A program made the position numbers and the translations under genes. Below the pieces are notes generated by a model. It made no database searches and had not been told where the DNA came from. It saw only the letters and a program-made list of their open reading frames with translations. A DNA stretch of 64,000 nucleotides from NCBI GenBank assembly GCA_002633025.1, contig NMRB01000958.1, positions 183,006-247,005 of the forward strand, written 5' to 3'. Numbering within the stretch: the first letter of the stretch is position 1; each line of letters opens with the position of its first letter. This DNA is from Notospermus geniculatus (lineage: Eukaryota; Nemertea; Pilidiophora; Heteronemertea; Lineidae). Shown here piece after piece: positions 22,118 through 32,794 of this stretch.

Positions 22118-22160
22118 ATTGCTCAACGATGATGGTCACTGACGGCATTTGTTGCTATAA

Positions 22161-22470
22161 AGGGACTAGGAAAATCTTTTCAAGCGTCGGCTATTACAAA
22201 ATGCTAGTCTTTCATGATAAATTCCCACCGTCAATTCACTTTTTGAATTAAGTGTTAATTACTGGCACCAGACAAATCTGTTGTCACCACACCATGGAGC
22301 ATTCACCACGTTACTGGGAACCTAATCAACATAATAGAGTACAAGCTCGCTCCATTATACATCGATAGGTTACCAGTGACGTGGTGAATGCTCCATGGTG
22401 TGGTGATAACTGATTTGTCTGGTGCCAGTAATTAACACTTAATTGAAAAAGTGATTTTTTCCTAGTCCCT
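22161..22470. mobile_element. AGGGACTAGGAAAA MITE at a TTAA site
   Basis: Ends AGGGACTAGGAAAA and TTTTCCTAGTCCCT, with an internal long hairpin (ACCATGGAGCATTCACCACG and inverse). Right flank is TTAA (22471-22474); left flank is mutated (ATAA). Copy A has an uninterrupted GCTTTAAGTTGTG at 9430-9442, which is the empty target. Confidence 0.8.
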
Positions 22471-23004
22471 TTAAGTTGTGGGTGTAACAACGCCCGCTTC
22501 CGTTTACGAGATTCATTTCATGACAGCTTTCTAAAAGTAATCCAGGATGTCGGAATGGGGAGCCGAAGACAAGTCGTCGGCGCGATCACGGCGATCATGG
22601 GGGTTTTCGCCCAGCGACAGACTGCCCATTTATTCATTTCATCAAGAAAGCGGTGCATTGCAGGGTTACCTGCATCATGAATATGCATCTGATAATATCT
22701 ATTACCATAACCATCTGTCTTCTGCCGATTCTCCTTAAACCAAAACGTGGTATATCGGGAACTCACCGTTGTTTCTAACCATGGAAGGTAGCTGCCTTTA
22801 TGGTTGACTTGGAATCTCCTAAAACCAAAATTAAGTCGTTCGATGCCGAAGAATCATCGAGTTGTAATCTTTTGATCAACTTCCGAGCAGAAGAAAAACG
22901 ATTTCTTCTCGCTGCCAATATCGATGCGCAACTGGCGACAGGTTGATGAAGGTGATGAACAGCAGTCACGGCATGAAATTCAGGCCGAAAGATGCGCGTA
23001 TATA

Positions 23005-23699
23005 CAGGGTGTCCCAGGAAAAAACTAATCCTGTGAAAAGCGGTCAGTATGACCAACCCAAGAGGTGTGCCACTGTAACAATGGGTTCCCCATAAAGCAG
23101 GGTCAATATGCTTTCCACTGATACCACGATGGCATTCCTTCCCTCATGCATCATGGCGTGTCATTGTTTTGAAAATGGCATGTCCAAATCCATTTGTTAC
23201 AGTTCAGGATCACACCTAAACATGGAGCTCTCTCTGGGAAGGCGTCACTAAATGCATCTTGAGTGGCTTGTAAGCTCTTGTTTTCAAGGAATTTTGTTAC
23301 CACAAACACTTTTTGCTCAGTGGTAAGTTGCACCATGTTGCTGGCTTGAATGTTTACTGGTCTGAATACCTTTCACACATTGGCCTATGTTCTGAAATCA
23401 CTCACCATGTTATTGCATACCGTTAATGACATAAGGTTGGACACTTACTTGTTTTCCTGGTCAAGAATTTCAAGTGAACATTCATTTCACTGGTTTATTC
23501 CAACTGTAACAAATGGGTTTGGACAAGCCATTTTCAAAACAATGGCGCTCCGTGATGCATGACTGAAGGAATGTCATCGTGGTATCATTGGAAAGCATAT
23601 TGACCCTGCTTTATGGGAAATCCATTATTATAGTGGTGCACTTCTTGGGTTGGTCATAACCCCTTTTCACAGGATTAGTTTTTTTTCTGGGACACTCTG
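23005..23699. mobile_element. Mariner-type element with about 210-bp inverted repeats
   Basis: Ends CAGGGTGTCCCAGG and CTGGGACACTCTG with TA on both sides. Arms of about 210 bp are inverted copies, including GGCATTCCTTC and TGTTACAGTTC words. Copy A shows the empty site near 9950. A transposase N-terminal remnant lies at 23151-23336. Confidence 0.8.
23151..23336 (-). pseudogene. Remnant of transposase N-terminal helix-turn-helix
   Basis: MVQLTTEQKVFVVTKFLENK, then a TQDAF...FPER pattern, is the N-terminal DNA-binding helix-turn-helix seen in many mariner-like and related element proteins. Only about 55 residues survive before the frame runs into the inverted repeat, so it is not a working transposase. 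Confidence 0.6.
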
Positions 23700-24029
23700 T
23701 ATAGGCAGCAATGTTTTTGAAACCTTTACAAGAAATCGACTATTTCCTTTCACTTGCAGGCGTAGAATAGTTTCCGATCTCATCGGAAAGACTATAAAAT
23801 ACTCCAACCGTTAGTTCCTTCGCCCACCAAAAATACTTGATTAACAGAAACGCCGCCAATGAAAAACGCGTTGTTTGGTGGAAATGCTACTGAGCGCTCA
23901 TTTGGTGAGTGAGAGCGAGCAGTCAACGTGATTTCATAGGCAGCTTTACGGCCGATCGGGAGGATTGTGCACAACAGCCGCTACCGATATTGGTATTTAG
24001 GTGAGATCAATAACCAATTTGCCCACCCT

Positions 24030-24390
24030 CGTCCCCAGGATCTAACTCGAAATTTCTTCTGCTTTTGCCTTGGGACGAGGTCATTTTCGGCTTCGGTCGT
24101 TAGACCCTGGATTCACTTCCAAGATTTTTGGCACCTCGTCCCCAACGCTTATTTCAACCTCGGTTAGAGTAAATGATTGTAAAAAAATATATTTTCATGA
24201 AACTGTATTATGAACACTTATGTCTATCATCAGAAAGAATAATGTTTGCTATGATATGAAAAATAAAATAAAATAGACCATATTTTAATCAATTTTCCTG
24301 GGTATTTCAAATTTCAAATTGGGTATGACGTCAGGCCGATAGCCAATCACAGCCGAGGTATTCGGTTCTGAAGCCAGGGCTTAACAAGCC
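24030..24390. other. Insertion relative to copy A, no gene seen
   Basis: Contains two inverted CCTCGTCCCAAG / CTTGGGACGAGG words near 24055-24145. Nature unknown. Confidence 0.35.
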
Positions 24391-24644
24391 AACGTTAATT
24401 CATTCACAAATGTAAAAAACTGCGCTGAAAATTTGCATCATTTTCGTGTTATTTTGACATAAAAAATGCCCAACTTTGTCAAAAATCATCTTTTTTGAGA
24501 AAAATTAAATTTTCTTGATAACTGTCGCCATTCAGTGGATAAAAGTGGCCTGGCTGAGACACCTGGGATGATAGCTCTTCATCAGCAGTGTAATCTCATG
24601 CAAAATCTCACCAGTTTTTGATAATTTTCGATAATATCATTTTT

Positions 24645-25860
24645 TTTAGCTCACCTGGGGTGAGCTATTGTCGTGGGTCAGCGTCCGTCGTCGTCGTCCG
24701 TCGTCGTCGTCGTCGTCCGTTAGCAGGGCACGTTTCGTAACCGCTGGTGCTATTGATCTGAAACTTGGTACATATATACCCCTAGGTCAGATGACCTATG
24801 ACACCAAGTTTCGGTCCGATTCGACTCTTAGCTTGGCCACCAGTTGGCAGAAACCAAAAACACAAAAAGTGCAATAACTCCTGAACTAATGACTGGATCA
24901 CCTCCAAATTTTTATCATAGGTGTATCTAATGAGGGTACATTACATATATAACGGGTTTTCGGTTTGACCTACTTTTCAAGGTCACAGAGGTCAAAGTTC
25001 AAAATTTTGCCTTCAAGTGGCACGTTTCGTAACCACAGGTGCTGTTGGCCTGAAATTTGTTACATATATACCCCTAGGTCACATGACCTATGACCCCAAG
25101 TTTCGGTCCAATTTGACTCTTAGCTTGGCCACCAGGTGGCGGAAACCCTACAATATGGGGCCTCAAATGCATATTACCCGGTATAATGATCTGTAATGAC
25201 CTTCCACAAAATTGGGTCAGAACCAGTTAACTAAGTGCTCACTGTATATCCCAAAATCTTCAGTGGGTTAACTTTTGCTTTTTACGGCAGATATTTAAGA
25301 CACATTCTGAGTCAAAAATTACATGTACCTTGATTTTTAGATCACTTGTGGTGAGCTGTTACGATGGTGCAGCGTCCGTCGTCCGTCGTCGTCGTCGCCC
25401 GTCATCGTCGTCCGTTAGGAAGGCACGTTTTTTAACCACTGGAGATATTGATTTGAAACTTTGTACACATATACCCCTATGTCATATGACCTATGACACC
25501 AAGTTTCAGTCTGTTTCGATTCTTGTGGCCAAAACCCAAAACACAAAAAGTGCAATTGCTCCTGAACTCCTCAAAATTTTTATTATTAGTGTATCTAATG
25601 AGGATACATGACATAAATGTATATAACAGGTTTGTGATTTGACCTACTTTTCAAGGTCACATAGGTAAAAGTCCGAAGTTTTGCCATTTGATGGCACGTT
25701 TCGTAACTGCTAGGGCTATTGACCTGAAACTTGAAATATGTACAGCCCTATGTCAGTTTCCCTATGACACCACGTTTCCGTCCGATTCTATTCTTAGCTT
25801 GGCCACTGGGTGGCAAAACGAAAACTCAAATTCCCAACATTCCTGAACTAACGCCTGAAA
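24645..25860 (+). repeat. GGGTGAGCTATTG dispersed repeat R4, three tandem partial copies
   Basis: Starts TAGCTCACCTGGGGTGAGC, then a CGTCCGTCGTCGTC run, GCACGTTTCGTAACCGC, and TACATATATACCCCTAGGTC. Partial copies restart near 25010 and 25680, and another full head is at 25338. Other copies are at 34990-35375 and, inverted, at about 63650-64000. A common medium-reiteration repeat type in marine invertebrates. Class not assigned. Confidence 0.7.
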
Positions 25861-26139
25861 CTGAAACTTTCGAATAAGTTCTTCATAATTATGAAATGGA
25901 GGCTCCGATTGAAAATTTGAAAAATCCTTCCTGTATAGAAACAGGAAAGCTTTAAAACGACATCGGTTTCAGTTTTTTAAAAAATTCGATTGAAAATAAC
26001 ACTATTTTATAGAAATTTCAAACTTGTTAAGAATACAACTCATGCAAGATCATGATATTTTTGTTCTCAAAAGGCCCTAGATAATTACGATAAAATGCAA
26101 AGGTTGATCCGTTGAAGTTTTGTGGAAATATTTAACTTC

Positions 26140-26660
26140 ATTAGGTTTGCATTTGACCATAAAGGAATCATCCATAAAGGTTTAACTGCGAACGATGAGC
26201 TTACTGAGGGATACACTTCCTGTGTTGCCACCAGATGTCTCTCACTGCCTGAATTGTGGCTTTACGTAATAGGCACGAGCTTCAACTTTTTTTGTGGTGA
26301 AGAGGTACATGAACCTGCCAACATGATGCTTTGAATTCCATTTCTGACGATAACTGAGCTATTTTCAGCACAATTAGTGTTGCATGTACAAATGTACGTC
26401 AGCCTATTCAAATGTACACCGTTGACCCTGAACACACATCGTTCGTGGGGTTCTCATTAATTCAGACCTTTTGTATCATAAGATCAACTAGTCGGAATTC
26501 AACAAAATTTGCAGTGAACGTGCAGAAGGGTCTTGCCTATCACATGGAAACGTCAGTATGCAAATCTGTTGGGTTTTAAAGGGATATTGTCCACATTTAT
26601 AAAATGCTAAATTTGTCAGTTCAACCTTTATGGTTGATTCCTTTATGATTTGACTAAGGA
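26140..26660. repeat. Inverted words flanking about 430 bp
   Basis: GACCATAAAGGAATCATCC and AAAGGTTTAACTG at 26155-26186 are inverted at 26614-26658 (CAGTTCAACCTTTATGG, GATTCCTTTATG). It lies just upstream of copy B of the conserved frame. Confidence 0.5.
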
Positions 26661-26753
26661 TGTAACTTCTAACTTCTGCGATATGAGAACTGCGATGGAC
26701 ATTATGACATAAAGAAACAAGCTGGTTTCTGCCTATCTGTATCATATGCTTAC

Positions 26754-27064
26754 CTGCAATATTTACTCGTCTCGCAGTCCTGCACGTCATAAACCTTATG
26801 TTTCTTTGTATTTTTAACAAACGAAATCTTGTACTTGGTTCCATGAGCGTTAACTCTGGGATCAACTGAGAGCGCATGCAATTTTGCTTCTGAATACCGC
26901 AATGTCGACAGAGGTGTCATGCACTGTGATTTTTCTGAATTTTCTCTCCGTTGGCATCTTTCAGAACAATTTAGAAGCGAATAGATATGATAGTCACCAT
27001 TCCCTTCGAAGCCTACCGGTACCTTAAAACAAGAAATGGCGTAGCGGGTGTAAGCACCAAAGTA
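26754..27064 (-). pseudogene. Conserved reading frame of unknown family, copy B (exon-like)
   Basis: 311 nt, the same length as copy A at 12787-13097, open throughout and ending in a good donor GCAG|GTAAGC. Residues HGTKYKISFVKN and KKHKVYDVQDCETSKYC match copy A almost perfectly; the middle third is more diverged but keeps length. Retention of frame, length and donor in both copies suggests either selection after duplication or a recent coding source. Family not recognised. Confidence 0.45.
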
Positions 27065-27447
27065 CCGAGGTCAATGACGGAACACAGTCAATCCAATTGG
27101 TCCAGATGTGTACAGCAGAAACGCTGGTTGACATAATGCGCCAAGTTGATGACTGAGGCGAGTTTCAGGGCTTTTGCGCAGGCCATGTGGAATTAGCGGA
27201 ATCAGCGGATCTGGCGGATTTAGCAGATTCTGTATAAAATTGAATAAAATGTGATAATAAATGGAAGTTAATTGAGCAATATAATTATTCAAGTGTTCTA
27301 TGTGCTGCACAGGTTATAAAGGAAAAGCTGCAACAGCGTCGCGAACCGCAACTGGCCGAACTATTCCTGCAGACCATTTTTGTTGCCCTAGGCCTAGGCC
27401 TATTCGGATTACCGACTGTAAAAGTTATTTTCGCGGTCCTTTATAAT

Positions 27448-27577
27448 AGGGAGTTTTCGCAAAGCCCCCGAAACGCCAACGGGAACGTCTATCCTTTTGT
27501 TCGGTGGTCTTTTCGTAGCATCGAACAATGGGTTTGGCGTTCGCGTTGGCGTTTCGGGGGCTTTGCGAAAACTCCCT
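27448..27577. mobile_element. AGGGAGTTTTCGCAAAGC-type MITE, best copy (130 bp)
   Basis: AAT on both sides (27445-27447 and 27578-27580). Inverted ends AGGGAGTTTTCGCAAAGCCC and GGGCTTTGCGAAAACTCCCT are perfect over more than 30 bp. Confidence 0.85.
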
Positions 27578-27804
27578 AATCTGTGGGACGCACGAAAAAT
27601 TATACATTGTATAGTCCGGCGCAGCCTTCGCGCGACCCAATGGAATGCGGAAATACGAAATCTGACAACAGCTTGCGGCTACCTAATTACGCCATCTACT
27701 CCCGCGTTACCAACGACGAACGCCTCCACATGACTGGGCACTATTACAGTCTATTTGCAATTCATACATTCTACGGCCATTCTACAGCGTTTACACACTA
27801 GTAA

Positions 27805-27943
27805 GGGTAGGGACACACCTAACGCGATTCGTTGACGCATGCGGCAACGCCTTTGTTATTTTCCGCCGCACTGCACGCAAACAAAGGTTTTGACGCCTGC
27901 GTCGCCCAATCGCATGCGAATCGCGTTAGGTGTGTCCCTACCC
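27805..27943. mobile_element. GGGTAGGGACACAC MITE, first of tandem pair
   Basis: 139 bp, TAA at 27802-27804 and 27944-27946. Inverted ends GGGTAGGGACACACCTAACG and CGTTAGGTGTGTCCCTACCC. Confidence 0.85.
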
Positions 27944-27946
27944 TAA

Positions 27947-28085
27947 GGGTAGGGACACACCTAACGCGATTCGTTGACGCATGCGACAACGCCTTTGTTA
28001 ATTTCCGCCGCACTGCACCAAAACAAAGGTTTTGACGCATGCGTTGCCCTATCGCATGCGAATCGCGTCAGGTGTGTCCCTAGCC
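27947..28085. mobile_element. GGGTAGGGACACAC MITE, second of tandem pair
   Basis: 139 bp, shares the TAA at 27944-27946 with its neighbour, and has TAA at 28086-28088. Ends GGGTAGGGACACACCTAACG and GTGTGTCCCTAGCC. Confidence 0.85.
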
Positions 28086-28989
28086 TAAAGGACTCATGAG
28101 AGATATACTTCCTGTTCGTTTTTGCGTGTAGAAGTGGAGCAGAGTATAATTTGATCACGCTGTCCAATCGGTTATTCAAGAGTCGTGTGTTGAATAAGAT
28201 TTGTGGTCAGCCTGTGATTTGTGGTAAGCCTACTTCCGCATTCCATTGGGTCGCGTGAAGACTGCCCCGGACATTATTACTTAATTAGTTTCCATTCATC
28301 ATTGAATTTTATTCAGTTTTCTACAGAATCCGCTAAATCCGCCAGATCTGCTGATTCCGCTAATTCTACATGGGCTTTTGCGCATAGGATGTTGGTGTGC
28401 AAGGCTTTGAAACTCAAGTGGCGTTTAGAACATCCCTTAGGTTCCGCCATCTTGTCCAAACAAGGCCATCGACTGGGTCTTTAGCCTTGTCCCAATCATG
28501 TCATGTTTTGCGTTAACTCATAAGTCATAAATGAATCTGACCCCTACTTGCCAATCCGAGCCAATCCGAACTCGTGAAACAAATCGCCGTTCGGCACTTT
28601 CTATTCTCTTCCCACATTATTTGTAACACGGGTTTCGATTGGCACGTCGATTAGCCTTCGCACACCGATGATTGACTAAGACTGGCTGTCCACTCACGCG
28701 ATTTTCGAGCGATTTTCGGAGCCATGTTTGTTGTTAGTCTGTCTATATCGTTCTTAACAGTTCCCGAGTGATCAGCGAAATCTCTTACTTCTTGATGATT
28801 AAGTATTGGGGAAGAGATGCATTCGCCAAAGAGAAACGAAAGAAACAACGAATGTGCCCAACAGAGTGTCATAGGGAGGGAGCGAAGGAGGGAGGGCGGG
28901 GAAAAGCAGCCGAGAGGAGCTCTCCAATCCACCAGCATCTCCGTCGGCCCCATCCTGATTATACCTGAAACGCCTCTCCCTTCGCCACC

Positions 28990-29058
28990 CCTGCTATCCG
29001 ATATCCACATTCGAAATGACCACGATCGAAGTTCGCGTTTACGCAAGATCACTCATGA
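28990..29058 (+). repeat. Dispersed repeat R5
   Basis: CATTCGAAATGACCACGATC and GAAGTTCGCG recur at 30090-30146 followed by the same TTACGCAAGA CACTC-type sequence. Confidence 0.6.
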
Positions 29059-29062
29059 CCTT

Positions 29063-29216
29063 AAAGCGGGTGATCCACTGTCGCGATTTTGGCTTGAGAC
29101 GCGGTTGCGTTCCCTTGCGGTTACTATATAAGGACTTCCGATTGCCATATAAGGTAACCGCAAGGGAACGCAACCCCGTCTCAAGCCAAAATCGCAACAG
29201 TGGATCACCCGCTTTA
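29063..29216. mobile_element. AAAGCGGGTGATCCACTG hairpin MITE
   Basis: Arms of about 62 bp (AAAGCGGGTGATCCACTG and CAGTGGATCACCCGCTTT ends) around a 27-bp loop. Nearly perfect stem. Mirrored open frames on both strands are by-products. Confidence 0.75.
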
Positions 29217-29651
29217 CAGGTATAACATAATTGCGCCACCTTTCCAACAAATCCACTCAACGGTCTCGCCTATAGCTACCCCCATATGTATTAACACATA
29301 CCAGAGGCTAATCCATACATGGAGAGTAATGGGATATCCTTTTCAATACAACCCTTTCGCGGCTCTCGTCGCGCAGCAGCGGAATAAGTGAACTTAAAAT
29401 AAAAATATCATCCCTTCCCTTTCGGCCCCTCTGCCCTCGCCCTTGCGCAGCGGATGGAGCGAATTCTATCAACTTTTAGCCCTTCCCAGGCGGATGGGAT
29501 AAATTCAGCCATATACCATTTTAGCATGACCTCCATGCTTTAGCCCTCGCAGCCTGTCAGTAAAATCACCTCTTGGCTTTACCACCGTGCCGGCATGACC
29601 ACCATGCCATAGCTCTCGCACCACACGATGAGCATAAATTCAGGGGAAATA
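29217..29651. other. No gene seen
   Basis: Contains short repeated words (CCATGCTTTAGCCCTCGCA and CCATGCCATAGCTCTCGCA near 29530-29620) but no coding signal. Confidence 0.4.
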
Positions 29652-29895
29652 GAACACGCTGGTGATTCAAACCTAAAAATCGTTTTTTTCGTACGCGATT
29701 TTACTCATGCATAACTAATCGTGTTGACTACTTTTGCAGTTGTTTTGCCAAATAGATGGGCTGACAGCTTATTATGTAATCACCCGTCACCCCTTCCATT
29801 TACCAGATGAACTGCGAATACGACAAGCACCATTAGTTATGCATCAACGACTTCGCGTACGAATAAAATAATTTTGTGTTTGAATCACCAGCGTG
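29652..29895. mobile_element. ACACGCTGGTGATTCAAAC MITE
   Basis: Inverted ends ACACGCTGGTGATTCAAAC and GTTTGAATCACCAGCGTGT with an inner ATGCATAACTAA / TTAGTTATGCAT pair. Flanked by AGA on each side. Confidence 0.75.
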
Positions 29896-30611
29896 TAGAA
29901 GACATATTACCTTACAGGGCCGACCCCACAGGAAGCCCGACAGTGCCACCGGCGCCTATCGGCAGCTAGCAATGACGCATTTTCCCATTAACCAAACCGC
30001 CAACACGCACCGAAAGCAACGGCAGACCCCCAGCGCGGCCAGCCATGAACAAAGCCCGGAGAGAGACCAACCGCTACGCCCGAGATCCTCATTCGAAATG
30101 ACCACGATCGAAGTTCGCGATTACGCAAGAGCACTCGTGACCTCGGAAATCCTCATGAGATTTTGAAATTTTTCCGACAGTTAACACTATGTCGCCCAAA
30201 TTCATTGAAATAATATTAATAATAGATTTTTCATGAACGTTTTATTGTATAAAACGTCGACGATACCGTAATTTGGTGGTTCAAAGATGCTAGAAATCAC
30301 ACAAGATCAGTTTCAAGAACCCCGCCATTTATGAATGAAATTGGGGTGCTATCGTGGGTCGCGATAGTTCAACGTGATTTCATTTTGAACCTCCCGAGTA
30401 CATCGCTTTAAAAGCTGACGTGGCCGAACAAAAAGGTCCATGCAACGAGCAAGAGAATTGCAAACGCCCTGCAGACACCTCAAACGAAGACTCAGAACAT
30501 GACACCCCACGACGCCAGGAGGGCATCACCTTATTTGTCTTCAGGCAACAGAGCTGTCAATCTCCGCATACCTCTTACACTCCTCAAAGAAAAAAAATGT
30601 AGTCATTTATA

Positions 30612-30692
30612 TTTACAGACGGGATTTGAGCCGTCGATCTTCTGATTTGTAATCCACCACTCTATCCACTCGGCCAACGAGCCAGCTGACAG
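30612..30692 (-). repeat. tRNA-like sequence inside foldback
   Basis: On the minus strand an A-box-like TGGCCGAGTGGATAGAG and B-box-like GGCTCAAATCCCG have tRNA spacing. Stems are imperfect. I read it as tRNA-derived, not a functional gene. Confidence 0.45.
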
Positions 30693-30783
30693 AGACATGA
30701 TTTGTGTTTGTCATAGACGTAGACCTTCGACTTACGTAATAATACTACGAATATGAGAAAACATGAGAAGTCTTCCAACAAGA

Positions 30784-30856
30784 TCGGTGGCCGAACGGGT
30801 AAGATGGTTGAGCAAAGATAAGAGGGCGCGAGTTCAATTCCCAGCTGGATCAAAAA
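30784..30856 (+). repeat. tRNA-like sequence inside foldback, opposite strand
   Basis: A-box-like TGGCCGAACGGGTAAGATGG and B-box-like GAGTTCAATTCCC. Imperfect acceptor stem. Confidence 0.45.
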
Positions 30857-31119
30857 GTTTTCTTTCAGAAAAATGTTCAGCAGGACCTCACCAGAGGACG
30901 TTGACACCTCTAAAGCTCCAAGACAAATAAGGTGGCGCCCTCCTGGCGTCGTGGGGTATATCATGTCCTGAGCCTTCGTCTGAGGTGTCCGCAGGGCGTT
31001 TGCAATTCTCTTGTTCGTTGCATGGGGGCTTTTAGTTCGGCCACGTCAGCTTTAAGGCATAAGAGAAATCCAGAAGAAAATCTATGTTACAATACTTATG
31101 GCCAGTTAGTGTATAACCA

Positions 31120-31785
31120 TTCAAATTACAATATAGCAGGACACACGTAGGAGTTGAGAAGAAAGCAGAGAGAGAGAAGTGGTACAACGTCAACATAACA
31201 CCCCAGTCAGAATTGGGCTGAGTTAGTAATACTGATGTTATTAAGAGTGAGGCATAAAACATTACTTTAAAGTACTTATTCCGGCTTGAGTTCCCTTCCG
31301 ACACACGTCCATATCTATAATTATAATTGTTACACTCCTTGCTGTCAAAAAATAAGCATTTGTTATTCCCCACAATGTATGCAAAACATGAACACTTCCC
31401 TTTGCAGCGATCGCAGAAAACGGCGCACCGGAGCAAGATGTGGCTATTACGTAGTTTGGTGACGTCATCACGCCGTTCTCCGCACTGCGGCCTCCGAAAT
31501 CGCTGACCATGAATATTTAGACCGTACGCCGAAATCCCAGAAGAAACAAGGAAATGTCTGTGACCGCCGATCAGGAAAACGAAAGTGGAATAGGTAAGCA
31601 TGCCCTGTTTCACTTGGGGAGTCTTCCTGTTGACAGGGCAAATGCCGCTGATGCATTTTTAAGTAGAATATAGGTATTTTATTGGAACTTTGATAATGAA
31701 AGCATCGGATTTCAATCACTTAATGACAAAAAGTTTGGTAGCGGATCGATGTTGGTAGAAATCAATCAATGACACTCCGTAAATG
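31120..31785. repeat. Segment duplicated at 16060-16715
   Basis: Same orientation as the partner; similarity starts just right of the foldback at 30408-31056 and ends after GGTAGAAATCAATCAATGA. Confidence 0.75.
31266..31601 (-). CDS. Secreted PAN/apple-like domain exon, copy 2
   Basis: From ATG at 31601 the frame runs 112 codons to a donor AAA|GTAATG at 31266. MLTYSTFVFLIG start, then CAVFCDRCKGKCSCFAYI and NKCLFFDSKEC with the same cysteines as copy 1 at 16206-16544 plus one extra (SC-CF). Differences between copies are spread over the frame with one whole-codon deletion and no frameshift, which suggests coding constraint. No other exon could be joined. Possibly the first exon of a duplicated secreted-protein gene. 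Confidence 0.5.
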
Positions 31786-31789
31786 TTCA

Positions 31790-32680
31790 CGTATGGTTTA
31801 GATCAAGAAATGTGTCAATTTTCGATATTTTCACCACTCGTGATATCCAACATCTGATTTCAGTGAAAACATATCAGACTAGAGGACTGCATATCTAGGA
31901 CTGACTTCAAATACCTTTGATATAGATATTGGAATACCGAAGCGACAAATTTTGCCTTTAATGAAAAGCTTAATTCCCTCTGTTCGAATATTAATTCACA
32001 CCACTTCTATCTCTAAATAATTATGAGTGCTCACAGTGACATTTCGTTGTCTCCAGATAAGAGCACAATATGTCATCCAGAAAATTTGACTTGAGACAGT
32101 CGTATGTCTACTTGAGGTATCAGTTACATGTACGTTTACCGATCATCAACGATCTCACCTCAAGATCCAAAAGTAACTTCTTTTACGGACAAGCGTGCAA
32201 GTGATTTTTATCTCACGTGGAGACGAATATTTTTCTCTGTGTGTGACTCTAGAGAGACCAAGGCCCTTAATCATGTGGCAAACATTGGGGGCCTACAGGG
32301 GGACATCAGGAAGACGGGGGCATTAGATTCTATCACACCGGATTTGGCGGATTTTTGTAGTGTAAACGGACCTATCCTCCTTGAATTAAAAAGCGGGCTT
32401 GGTGCTGGTCGAGCTCAGTAGCTTCAACCGGGCTAGCGTAAGGTGGCTTTAGCTTCCCCTTGCCGGTGACTACCGGTACCTATCGACGCTATGTCATGTA
32501 TTATGAGTAACCAACCCCTGAACCACTGATACCAAATAGGCGAAGGATATAAAAATGTGTTTTACACAATGTTGAGCCTGGAGGGATGGTATGTATAACT
32601 TTTGGGATACCATGCAGAGAATTTATGCTGTGCATAAAAGCTGAGAATAGGCTAATCTTGTGTCCAATGTGGTAAATATG
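31790..32680. other. 3' flank of the NRF-like gene; no gene seen
   Basis: Should include the 3' untranslated region of the minus-strand gene ending at 32681. Otherwise featureless. Confidence 0.4.
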
Positions 32681-32794
32681 TCATTTCCTCCGGAATATAA
32701 TCTTTTCTAACGATATCATTGGTGCCTCCACCATGAGACTGAGAATGAACGCCGCTGCGTACGACACGACGACGTGTCCAATGATTTGGTAGGA
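32681..32794 (-). CDS. nrf-6-like: NRF-like gene last exon with stop
   Basis: Acceptor TTTTTCAG|TCCTAC, 37 codons plus TGA at 32683-32681. SYAAAFILSLMVEAPMISLE then KIIFRRK, the standard C-terminus. Confidence 0.92.
   Translation of the reverse strand, partial: SYQIIGHVVVSYAAAFILSLMVEAPMISLEKIIFRRK

Larger units (their letters stand above)
21475..24530. repeat. Duplicated block, copy B, 5' part
   Basis: Collinear with 9217-12065 once three insertions (21627-22117, 22161-22470, 23005-23699) and a local insertion near 24030-24390 are removed. No long frame is kept in common in this part. Confidence 0.7.
27160..28390. repeat. Nested foldback, outer arms
   Basis: GGAATTAGCGGAATCAGCGG and GGCGGATTTAGCAGATTCTG at 27190-27235 are inverted at 28325-28370. 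A second inner pair is GACCCAATGGAATGCGG (27634) and CCGCATTCCATTGGGTC (28226). Three MITEs sit inside. Confidence 0.65.
30408..31056. mobile_element. Foldback element holding two tRNA-like sequences
   Basis: Arms of about 140 bp: AAGCTGACGTGGCCGAAC to GAGGGCATCACCTTATTTG, and CAAATAAGGTGGCGCCCTC to TTCGGCCACGTCAGCTT. TTAA-like flanks. The centre carries two tRNA-like promoters in opposite orientation. Confidence 0.65.

Noticed and set aside
27819-28179. Frames with repeated RVGTHLTRFACD residues
   Set aside because: Translation of the 139-bp MITE copies, on both strands.
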